This document shows, one piece after another, positions 47,501 through 59,500 of a stretch of 64,000 nt of DNA. The notes under the pieces are model-generated. The model saw only the letters and a program-made list of their open reading frames with translations, was not told the origin of the DNA and ran no database searches. The translations under genes and the position numbers were made by a program. Position 1 is the first letter of the stretch; the number at the start of each line of letters is the position of its first letter. Origin of the DNA: Liolophura sinensis (Eukaryota; Mollusca; Polyplacophora; Chitonida; Chitonidae); NCBI RefSeq assembly GCF_032854445.1, contig NC_088303.1, forward strand, positions 28,065,265-28,129,264, read 5' to 3'.

Positions 47501-50500
47501 ACCATTTTAGAAGTACATTTTAAACATGTAATTACGTCTACCTTAATTTATCAATCATTTGTCTATCTTCATTGAAAAAATTACATCTGTACTTAAAATG
47601 AAATCCTCATATAAAGAAATTTAAAGCTGCTTCTGAAGCAGGCGGAATCTCAAAATGGGTTTACTGCCACAAACCTCTCTCAAAGCTTCTCTGTCAATGA
47701 CTTCCTTAATAACCTGAACTTCTTCTTCTTTCCTAAAATCATAGAATATAATACATCAGGATTCATACAGTAGAAGAATTCTCCTCCAACCATCTCTGGA
47801 GCACTGACATGTTTAAAAGAATACATTCACTTATTTGACTGGTATTTATTGCTAACATTTCAAGAATTTTCTTTACCTCTATGCCAGTCAGGGGTGGGTT
47901 TCATGAAGCGTACTTAGTGTTTAGTAGTCCTCAGCCAAGTGCACTTCACATCTGTACAACATAGCCAAACACTGGGATGCGCCATGAACATGCCAACTAT
48001 GTACTTCAGAGCGTAAGTCAAAACCAGCGAAAGCAGGCTGACATCCTTACTGCAGAAATGGGACAATGGCTGAGCTTAGAATAATGCCTAAGTCAAATAA
48101 GCCAATAAGAGCCCTGCTGAATCTTCAACGGATACCAGAGCACAGTTTTTTTCAGGTTGCTTTACAAATCACTTTAGTACCAGCTGGGGTGTTCACCTTG
48201 AGCCACTTGGCCTTGGTTGTCTCCCCTGTGGCAGCGATGTGCAGATGAGAGGGCTAGCAGCACGCAGCTCACTGTCCTTGGCTTTGGTTGTGGGGGTGGG
48301 GAGATACAGGTCTCCACGCTCCTCTCCTGAGGTTTCGTGCTCCTCCACAGCCTCTTGTGGTTCATCTATCTCTAGGGCACTAAGCAAGTAAGGCAAATAG
48401 TCATTAACAACTCTCAGATATAGCTCATACCAAGAAAGAAAGACAAAGCACTGAGGAACTTTTCAGAACTCTTCAAGAAAAGGCAGGTGTAAGCTACAAA
48501 GCACTCTTCAGCTGGAAAAGGCAAAGTCTTTCCTGAAGATGTTTCAGATCTGCCTGAGCAGTGTACTGTTTTGTTCTTTTCTCCCATACCGTTTTCTGTT
48601 TTCATGTGGTTATAGGAGGTAATTAAAAAGTACTGCCGTGTAATAGCAGAGATACATTTTTGAACAGCTTAGCCCCCACTTGTGTAGGTGGAAATGTTGT
48701 GCGATCACACACATTAGGAGTTTACACAAACTAGACAAATATGTGACAATAACTTACTTTACAGGGCCATGGTACTCATCAACAACAATTTTGCCTGCTT
48801 ACTAAAACATGAGACTATTTCAGGTATACAAGCAAAACTTAAAGGTGGAGGAAACATGATAAAGATAAGATGGCATTTTTTCTGATTTACCACTCTTTAA
48901 TCATCATTGCATCACCAATACTGGATGAACATTCATGTTAACAAAAGCCGTATTCCCAGCACACTTTGACACAAAAAACCAAATCTGAGCATAAAAAACA
49001 AAATTTAAATACATTACAAGCTGCTTCTGGTGTAAACTATGCTCTGTGTATTCTGGGAGTGGGGGGGAGGTGTCTGTGGCCAAGGGGGTTAGAATGCCAG
49101 TGCAGAGCAATGACCCAGGAGCCTCTCACCAAAGCAGTCGTTGTGAGTTCTTCATCTCCGGCCTTACGTGGGAAGGTCTGCCAGCAACCTGCTGATGGTC
49201 GTGGGTTCCCCCAGGCTTTGTTCGCTTTCCTCCTAACATAACACCGGCTGCTGTTGTATAAGTGAAATATTCTTGAGTATGACGTAAAACACCATTCAAA
49301 TAAACAAATAAATATTCTGTAGAGTTTCACCCAATGCAGACTTTGAGCAACCTGCATAACCTTGTAGGACAAAAGACTTACCCCTGGTCAATAGCCTCAG
49401 TTGCCAGTCTCTGAGCCTCTGACCCAACAGTGGGGGGCTTGGGCCAGGGTGGACGCTCCTCAGAGCTCTCCTCTAATGACTCTGCCACGTCTTCCCCTTG
49501 ACCATCCTCAGACTCTTTGGAATCTTAATACACACAGAAACAGAGAAGTGAGTAAAAAACAAAAATTCCTATCATGACACCTTTGCATGTGCAGAGCTCA
49601 GGAAATGTAACTAGCTTTTTTCAGTTGGCTGCTTTAAATATTTATTTATTTATTTTGATTGGTGTTTTACGCCGTACTCAAGAATATTTCACTTATATGA
49701 CGGCAGCTATCATTATGGTGGGAGGAAACCGGGCAGAGTCCGGGAGAAACCCAGGACCATCTGCAGGTTGCTGGAGGACCTTCCCATGTTTGACTGGAGA
49801 GGAAGACAGCATGGGCTTGACTTGAAATCAAAGCAACCACATTGGTTTGAGGCTTCTGGGTCATTAGGCTGTGCTAGCACGTTAACCAACTGAGCCACGG
49901 AGGCCCACGCTGCTTTAAATAAGATAGACTTGAAAGTCCTTTTGCCTCATATGAGCCTGTGTACAAAATGTGGAATCCCTGTTTGTAACCATACAATTTC
50001 CATTGTGTTCACGTCTTTGAATGGTCTGTTGACATAAAAAACCAGACATTTCATCTATACAGTTTGGGCTGTTTAGATTTAACCAGTTTATATAGGAGCT
50101 TAATAACCCCAAATCCTATGAGAAACAGAATGGCAACTACTGTGTGAAACAGAATGACAAGTGCTGTGTGAAACAGAATGGCAGGTACTATGTGAAACAG
50201 ATGGCAGGTACTGTGTGAAACGGAAAGACAAATCCTATGAGAAACAGAATGGCAACTACTGTGTGAACAGAATGACAAGTGCTGTGTGAAACAGAATGGC
50301 AGGTACTGTGTGAAACAGATGGCAGGTATTGTGTGAAACGGAAAGACAAATCCTGTGAGAAACAGAATCGCAGGTACTGTGTGAAACAGATGACAGGTAC
50401 TGTGTGAAACAGATGGCAGGTACTGTGTGAAACGGAATGACAAATCCTGTGAAAAACAGAACGGCAACTACTGTGTGAAACAAAATGGCAACTACTTTGT

Positions 50501-53500
50501 TCAAATCATTCATACGAACAAACAGACATGCTGTTGACATAATTACACCGCGCACATAAAAAGGAAAGTGACAGGTGGAATTGGAAAACCCTTAGCAGGG
50601 ATTAAAAAGGATTAAGATTGAAATATCAATGCCCTGTTACCAGTCGCTCTTACCTTTGACATCAACATCCATTCCTCCTTCATCCTCCTCTGAGCTCTCA
50701 TCCTCCTCTTCAATCTCTACCTCCTCCACCTCGGCCATTACCCCAGCCACCTCCTCATCGTTTTCATCGTAAGGAGCAAGCACCTTGGGCTCCGTTGTCA
50801 ACGAGGCTCCGAGGTCAACAGGGTCAACACTAGAACTCGTTGAGGCTCCAACACTCGCGATAGTCTCACTGTGTTTGGCTGCTTCTCCCATGAACAAGTC
50901 ATCCACAGTAGTTTGCTCCTGAGGCTGAGGTGCGGATGATCGTGGGCTCATGTCAGTCCTTGAAGGTAAGGACTGCGTGGAGTGGGTGGAGCGTGAGCTC
51001 TGGGGGGTGGCCAGGTCGCGTTCTTCTGACGAGGAAATGGGAGGGAGAGGCACTGAGGAGGGGGTGAGGTTATGACTGGTGGCAGGGGAGAACTCTTTGG
51101 TTGAGGAGGGTGTCATGGTGAGCGAGCTGTCGGGTGTCAGGATGGTCTGCTGATCCAGGAGGCTCTGTACGGAATACAAGTCCTCATTCATGCCTGTCAC
51201 CTGGGTGAAGCTGCTGGAGGTAGACGTGCTCTGCTGCACACTGGACTCCCCGGCATCCCGTCTGTAAGAAAAAACATGTGTCAATCAATTGTGGAAACAA
51301 TCAACCAATTTCTCACTAAAAGGTAAAACCGCTTGCAATTTATTTGTATCATGATACTCTTGCTTGGGATGTTGGCTAACAATTCCTTCATATTACACCA
51401 TTCTCGGTAGGGGTTTTAACTGGTAAAATCGATTTCCCACATTTTCACCTAACTTTTAGAATCTGATGGGTGATGACACTACAAGTTTAGTCTTCCTACT
51501 GATCCACCTATTGTTTAGACATGTCTGTACAGGTCAGCATACTAAAAACAGGCTCTTGACATTTTAACGATCTGATGCTCCGCCTTCTCTTTAGAGACAA
51601 GTCTGCGATCTTGAACTCAAGGGCATTAGTTTTTCTACGTTTTCTTAATTTTACAGGCTTTGAACTTGGTCGTTTTTCATTCAAGTAATTTGTTATCTTG
51701 AGGACGTGATTTTTCCAAAATTTTTTTACATATTTAGAACTTGGCCATTTTATGTACTTTATACCAGAAGAGGAGATCCTGGTTTTATTTCACCCAACTG
51801 GGTACAAGTTGTCATTAGCTAGACAGCTAGACCTGGAATCAAACAAATTCAAAATCTGCCAGATTAAGAAAACATAGGAAAGCCAATGTCCTTGAGTTTA
51901 AAAGTAAATATGGCCATACCTTGAGGAGAATAAGTGAACCACATTTAGAATTCCTTTAACTATAGAGATATTGTGTGCACACTTAACAAACATGGCGTTA
52001 CATACAGTGAGACTGACAGGTACAAATTATGATGTTATGTCTGATGGCTGTTTTTCAGAAAGTCACCGCTGGACCAGCTCCAGGGAATTGCGGTTACCTT
52101 AATTGTGAAGTGGTGAAAGCATCAGGTGTGAGCAAAACAGGCTGTAACATATCTTTAGAGGCGTCACTGTCAGAGGTCATGTTGTCAAGGCTCATGTCAG
52201 ACAGCAGGTCTCGTAATCCTGAAATGTACAACCAATACCACACCTGTGAGCTGTGGTGTGAATAATGTAACCCTAGTACATTGATTTTTAACAGTTTGCA
52301 AATGACAGGCTAAATTATATGCGCATACAAGAATAGCCAGTGACAATGAGAGCCTGAAGAATGGATATGGCTCTTTGGTGGAGGAAAAGGATAAACCGTT
52401 CCAAAAATATTGTGGCGATTACTTAAGACTGAGGGAGGGGGGACAAATCTGACCAAAAATATTTTGGTGATTACTTAAGACTGAGGGGGTCAGGTTTCAC
52501 ACGCCTGACGGCCCAAAAAAATTCAAGGGCTTTGAAATACAAATTCAAGGACCTCAAATGACAGTCACAATCTCCGTTTTCGCTTACAAACTGCGACAAC
52601 AGGTGCAGACTGAATAGTTTTTTAGGTCATTTCGTAAGCGTGGTACAGCCATGCCATAGCATTCGACCGGTATGCAGCCTTGTGTTGGTGCCATAACCTT
52701 CATGCAGTCGGTGCAGACATCAATGATAATCAGACAACCTATCATTGATTCTTATAAATTTTCCACCGTCCGACAGAATAAAAAGCGCAGCTTAAAATAT
52801 TTCTGCACAACGCACATGTTTGTAAACAGCGCCATTGTCAGTCACGAGTTGTCCAAAGCTTTCCCATACTGGAGACATCTATACTTCGGAGACACAATCA
52901 GCAGTATGCCCAACTGCAAATCTGACCAAAAATATTGTGACGATTACTTAAGACTGAGGGGGAGGGTGGGGTGGGGGGGATAAATAAAGAAACAGCGAGA
53001 CTTGTGGTGCAGATGAGTAAAGGATATTGCAGACCTGACTTTATTTACATCACTAACCTGTCTCATCCTGGGACACTGAGCTGATGGATGGGGGAGGAGG
53101 CTGTGGGGTTGAGGAGTGAGGGATAAATCGCACCTCCAGATTCTGTAATGCCCTGAAAACAGACCAAACAAAGCAATACCTATAACAAATACATTTATTA
53201 CCAAAGGTCTAGATGAGGCTAAGCACCTTGCTTATTAATATTCAATTTTATTTTATTACCAACTGCTAACTTGCTTTCAACAAATCACATTCACAAAATT
53301 GCTCTTATCCAGTCATCAAGTTTTGCATAAATGGATTTTTTATTTGGCAAGATTTTGTTCAAGATTCAATGAACAAGCAAATATCTCAATCATCCTTTCA
53401 TAATGAAATTTGATAAATGCCAGGAGGAAACTAGATGAGGGGGAAAAAGTTAATGCAAAACTTAAAGGTTTGGGGTTACCTTATACAATGCTATATATGC

Positions 53501-56500
53501 CATCATAACAAACATACAGATGGACAAATGAAGAGTTGATCTTACTTTGTGTGAACTGAGAAAATCTTAATCTGCACCCCTGTTGTTTTATCCTCAGTCT
53601 CTGGGCCATCTTCTTCCTCTGCCCCATTGTCTGCCTCAATCTCCCCTTGAACAGTGGAAAATTAGTTCACAAGCTTAGCACATGATTTAAGATATAACCT
53701 GAATCTAAATCTACTCCTGATGACTAAAGCATCAGTAATCAATATACAGTGTAGCCTCGCTATAAGTCGCCTCAATATAGCGTGCAATCGGGCCCAATAT
53801 AACGCGACCCAAATCTTGTCCCCCAAAATCTGTGGTGTACTTTCAATCAATATACAGTGTAGCCTCGCTATAAGTCGCCTCAATATAGCGTGCAATCGGG
53901 CCCAATATAACGCGACCCAAATCTTGTCCCCCAAAATCTGTGGTGTACTTTCATGTGAGAACACCTAAAACTTCAAACGAATAAAGATGTTTCACCAAGA
54001 CGCATACATAACACGACATCATTTGCTTCATTTCCTAGAGTTCGTAAGTGAATCCATGTTATTTCATATTTTAGGCTTAAGCTTTTGAATATTACGTGAG
54101 TGTAAGGAAATACAGTTCGATTTTTCCATGAATAGCAGAAGAGATTGTAACTGGTTACATGTCCTGGCGAGGCAGTTTGATTCTAAATGCACGTGTGATG
54201 TTGTTGTTGCAGCACTACTTCCGTGCCTGTGTGTGTGTGTGTGTGTGGCTTCGTCTGCAAAGCAGAGGACACACTGCTCACTGTGACAGGCATATTTCAT
54301 AAAGGGATTAATATTTGTACACTTTCAGTAAATGCTGAAAACTAATCAGATTAATGAATGCCTATGATGCGAGGTGTGAAACTGCAGGGAGTGAGCTTTG
54401 GCTTACCGGCATGAGATGAGCTCACTCACATGTTTGAGAATGACTTTTTAATTTTTTTCTCTCTTTCCTTCATTTAATACACTGATTTAGCATTATATAC
54501 ATTAAAATGGTGAACATTTTTTTTCTCGGTTCAGTAGCTATAATGCGGTCACCAGATCGGGTTGACAGTTGTCTGCAGTCCGCCATTCTGAATCAGACAT
54601 ATTTGATTTATTTATTTGATTTGTGTTTTATGCCGTACTCGTGGATATCTCACTTATACGATGGCGGCCAGCATTATGGTGAGAGGAAACCGGGCAGAGC
54701 CCGGTGGAAACCCACGACCATCCGCAGGTTGCTGGGAGACCATGAATCAGATATAAGTTTCATGAATTGTTTCTGATACGAGCAGATATGGATGAATTGG
54801 ATACCAAATGCGCTGTAACTATTTTTATTTATAAATATTTATAAATAAAGACGATGAAACTACGTTAGTTGAATTTTAGCTTGTGGAAATTGTCAACATG
54901 CACAAGTTCTGTAAATCAGCTCAGTCCTGTGATTAAGCCATACGAGGCTAGCTTTGTGAGATATGACTCGCAGGACAGTGCTGAGATGCTTACACACATG
55001 AAAATTTACCATGTACCGTAGAATACGAGTTAAATCCTTAGGTAATAAATAATTTCATGCATTTATAGTAAACTAACAAAACGAAATCATTTGAAAAAAC
55101 ACATTTTGCCACTGACAAAACTTTGTTCAATGTCAAAATCATGACCTACAGATAGACCGTAGCCCTATATAATGGATCCCAGGGTCATTTCCTTACAGCA
55201 TGCACAGGAGCCCGTCCCCAAAGTGGCATGATATAGCGAGGTTAAACTCTAATTAAAATTAGCAGAGGAGACATAACAGTGTCATAAGTAAGTTTGAAGA
55301 AGTATATAGGAACGAGTTACTGTAGTTTATCATTGCAGCATGAGCCATATCCAATGAAAACTTCATCCCCCAAAACAAAAGAGAGTCAACACAATCATTT
55401 TGTACCTGTAGTAATTTCATCCATGTGAGAATCATCAGGGGACTTCTTAAATTTCTTGGTGCTGGCTCCATATATAGAGAGGCTGAGACAAGGTTGTGTA
55501 AGGAGAAATTCAGAAATGGAGCTGACATGAGCCATGCCTGCTTCATTGTCCTGGAACAACTGTAGTACATACAGCACCTGCACAACAACAACAACATGAG
55601 AAACTCAGAAATGGAGATCACGTGAGCCATGCCTGCCTTGTTACCACAGAACAGCTGTAGTACATACAGCACCTGCACAACAACAACAGCATGAGAAACT
55701 CAGAAATGGAGATCACATGAGCCATGTCTGCCTTGTTATCACAGAACAGCTGTAGTACAACAGCACCTGCACAACAACAACAACATGAGAAACTCAGAAA
55801 TGGAGATCACATGAGCCATGTCTGCCTTGTTATCACAGAACAGCTGTAGTACAAACAGCACCTGCACAACAACAACAACAACATGAGAAACTCAGAAATG
55901 GCGCTCACGTGAACCATGCCTGCCTCACTGTCCTGGAACAACTGTACATACAACAACAACATGAGAAACTCACTAAGGAGACATCCCTGCCTCCTCATCC
56001 TGGAAAAACTTTAGCACATATAGCACCTGTATAACAACAAGCTTTGTTAATTTATTTCTATGTTGAATGCCACACTCGCCTGCTTGATAGGCAAAGAGAG
56101 CCAACATTTGAACCTTTTGAGCCAGCGAGGGCTTTGGCTCACATACAAATTTTCTGGAAATATATCTAATAGAGAGTGGCAGACCTATAATATTTTCATC
56201 TTTTTTATATTTATCTTTCTATTTTGTCCCACTGGTTGCCAATTATAACTTGGCAGTAGTACATATTCCAATCCACTGTGGTGTAATGTAATACCATAGC
56301 CGTTAAAACCACTGTACATATCCAAAGACATTTCAATAAGCCACTCACCTTCCTCTTAATATCTGTTAGAACCAGGTATTTAGCACTAAGGTCCAGGCAA
56401 GCCTTTAGCGAGGGCTCCACGTGGAAGTTTGTGGGCAGATTCGGAGGCTCAAGAAATCTGACAAAAAAACATCAAGACCTCTTTCTTTTCTTTTGACAAT

Positions 56501-59500
56501 AACCCCCTCCGCCAATAATCTTAACAGGTACAACAAACAATGTGCCTCACGACTCTAACGATCTACACCCATATTGTCGTTAGAAGCCAGATCACAATAA
56601 AATTACGTACTAAATTTGATCTAAAAGATTTTTAACAGCTCTGTTAATTATTACAAAGGTTTCTTTGGAAGGTATTGGGATATAATCCTAACAAAATGTA
56701 TGCTTCTTCAACAAAAGCCAATTCACCTCTAAAAATGTACTTTTTGGGGGCAAAAATTTCAGATCAAATACAGTAGCCTATCTATACAGAAATGCGTAAT
56801 GGTGACTCAGGCCCTAGCGGGATTAATAATTTTGTTTATTTATCTATTTATTCAATGGTGTTTTACGCCTTGCTCAAGAATATTTCACTTCTACGACGGC
56901 GGCCAATATTTCTGTGGGAAGAAACCCTAACAATTTTGTTCTCTTGAAATACAAGATACTACATTACCAGTTTGCGCACAAACTATCATAGCAAAGGCAA
57001 AAATGACCAACAGATACACAGCTAGGACTCAAATTACTTTAGGCAGGATCCCCATTGCTGTTCCTGTCAAAGAGGATAGGTAAACTACCTGATGGTTTGT
57101 AGACAGTTCCACGACTCACAGCTCCATATCTTTATCTCTTGATTGTTGTTTGCTCCTGTCACAGCATACTTCCAAAACTGTGTCCTTCAAAACAAGAGGC
57201 AGAAAAAAAAAGACAAATGATTCATTTGTTAACAATACTCCAACATGCAAGTCAAGAAGCTACAAGGCATAATCCAGGTTAATTTAGGGTTGTTTCCTAT
57301 CCAAATGTTGGTTAAAGAGTGAATTTGGCCTAATTTCAATAAAATTGGCACATTTAGAGGTAATGAAGAGCTCTTTGTATACAAATTCAGTACCTGCCAT
57401 TTACATTGTACAAACATCTTAATTATGGCTTGATGCCTGTAAGCCAACAGTTCAGTATCTAATGATATGTACTCCATGTTTTAAAGGGAAAACAATGTGG
57501 AATAAAATAAGAATAGAAAAAAAAAACACTCAAAAAGGATCTGCTTTAAAATGCAAGAAAACGTTATATAAATGTTAATTTATAAAGTCAAGGACATAGC
57601 CATTTTGACACCAGGTGGTTAAGTGGCGATCAAATACCATGTGCGAGACTACCCAAACTTACTCCAAATTGGGATTTTTATGGTCGTCTAAGAAGGCCAA
57701 GTATGACATGGGTTTACCATCATGGGGTTTCCACTGATGTAAACATCTGAAAAATTGAACACGAAGAAGACGTTAGAAGTGAAGTGTCTTTCTCCTCCCA
57801 TCATAACAAAGTCAAAATAAAACTGTGAATCCAAATCCTAAGATCACAGCAGAAAACTACAGTGGTATCACAGTGAATGTTTTGTGATAACTGAAAGGCC
57901 AGCCAGTGTTACTTCCACACACACTAATAATCTATCTTATCCTGCATAAGAAAAAACACTCCCAGCTTCACATGGAGGGCGTGCATATTCTTTTTAAAAG
58001 AAAAGAAAGATCTCTTTCTGAACGAAAAACCCATTTATCTGTGAGTATAATTTTCGGCTTACCTTGGGTTAGTTCCCTCGTGCATGTAGACCTGAAAAAA
58101 CTTGACTTCACCATCAAGACTAGCAGTGGCCAGTGCACTCCCATCTGGAGAGAAAGCTGCATCCATGATGGGCTGGAAGTCAACAAACAACAACAGCCTA
58201 CATGTATCATCTGTATGTTGTTTTGTACAGTTGTATGTGATTGAATAGTGTTCCTAATTAAAATTCTGCAGGTATGGAACAAGTCCTTTGTACCATCTTT
58301 TGCTTAATATACTGACATTTGAATTTTCGTCTTTCACAAAGGTATCTCAAGGTGAATATCATTACATGTAGTGTCTAACTGTACTGTTCCCAGCAAAGGA
58401 AAACCAACAGACTTAGGATTTTGGTATGCAAGGATGTCAGGGGGAAGCTAATGCACTCCTGTGTTAATGGTGCAAAATGTACATGTACATGTAGACAAAG
58501 GTCTAATGATGAATCTCCTCAGTGGCTGAACTGTAATGAATTCATCATGAATAATCCTCTAGTCACAACTATCATTAACAAACTTCTGGTATCACTTTTC
58601 TCGGCAGCATTAAATCGACCCAACAGTTTAACTTCCAAGACGGCTATTCCTGCTTCCTGCTGATGTTTCAATTAATTCAACTTTTAGCTAGCCATGTTCT
58701 TACCACTGGAGTTATGTAAATGGCTACCAGTCTTATCTTCCAATAGTCCTTAAGTTAAAGTTTTGTCTCAGCTAATTTAAAGCACTGTATCTATCCTTCT
58801 AGTTTACTGCCAAGGACATCGAGAAGCCGAGTTGTTTTTGCCCTTCTGGTTACTTACCTGAGTGTGACTGTTCACAAAAATTTTTCCAGACTGCACAGTT
58901 TCTGGGTCTATCGGCCCAATTCCCATATCACGTCCAACTATGTCAACACTCCAAATCTCGGCCTACAAATCAAAAGAGTGTATGCAATTTGGTAACACTG
59001 AGAAAGTCTGGGGGCCATTACACCTACATAAGGTGTATTGAGAAGAAAAGAAATACACACTGTTCTCTTCAGTGATATAGCAGTGCTTGTGCAGAGCCCT
59101 GAGGGCACATGTAGGTAGCGCAATCACCTCGTAAAAGTCAACAACTGTGTATACCTAATTTATCTGGTTTCACATAAAAAAAAAAAAAAAAAAACGCTCA
59201 CCATATGATTATAATTCAACTTTCCTAAATGATCATGGATTTCGTCCATGGCTAACCTGCCCATTTTCCCTGATTCTGAGATTTCTACTGATTTTAGCAA
59301 GGTGTTTTGATGACTGCTTGGAACATTCTACTGGAAAATTGAAAGTTTAAGCTCCAAAAATAATATTTTGTGACATTTATTTGTCTCTAAAAATGCGTTT
59401 TTGTGGACGAAATTTTAGGTGATTTAGGGCAAACTATTTTTTAAAATGAGATACTTTCAAAATATGACTGAATCAAAGCTCACAACCATATTCATATCAG

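Larger units (their letters stand above)
38557..47732 (-). other. EDC4: EDC4 alpha-helical/coiled-coil and C-terminal domain (9 exons)
   Basis: The Gln-rich coiled coil (VQEQQDQQTQFQKQVQEQQQ region, exon 47331-47079) is followed by helical segments HVSRVLEPMKDQF, APLAAAYREIFHNTVVPSFE and QMMYQQINETFQRG, then SHVRDVVKEEVNAIMKEQ. The final globular domain is GQLNAAFQKALSASNLDLVMFVCD through YLEEAVMNLDTSHPVTQEHM to LLMASQSLLKQ. It matches the EDC4 C-terminal alpha-helical domain that targets Ge-1 to P-bodies in fly and human work. Confidence 0.88.
53747..55249. mobile_element. Probable nonautonomous pogo/Tigger-like DNA transposon (about 1.5 kb)
   Basis: The left end CAGTGTAGCCTCGCTATA and the reverse complement of the right end (GAGTTTAACCTCGCTATA) match at 15 of 18 positions. 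Both are flanked by TA (53745-53746 and 55250-55251), the target duplication of Tc1/mariner/pogo elements. The CCTCGCTATA-type end is typical of pogo/Tigger. The left 108 bp are duplicated (second start 53855). No transposase ORF is seen. A younger SINE lies inside. EDC4 intron between 55406 and 53645. Confidence 0.6.

Noticed and set aside
50051..50555. Minus ORFs of 99-138 codons (CFTQYLP repeats)
   Set aside because: Translations of the 24-bp array within an EDC4 intron.
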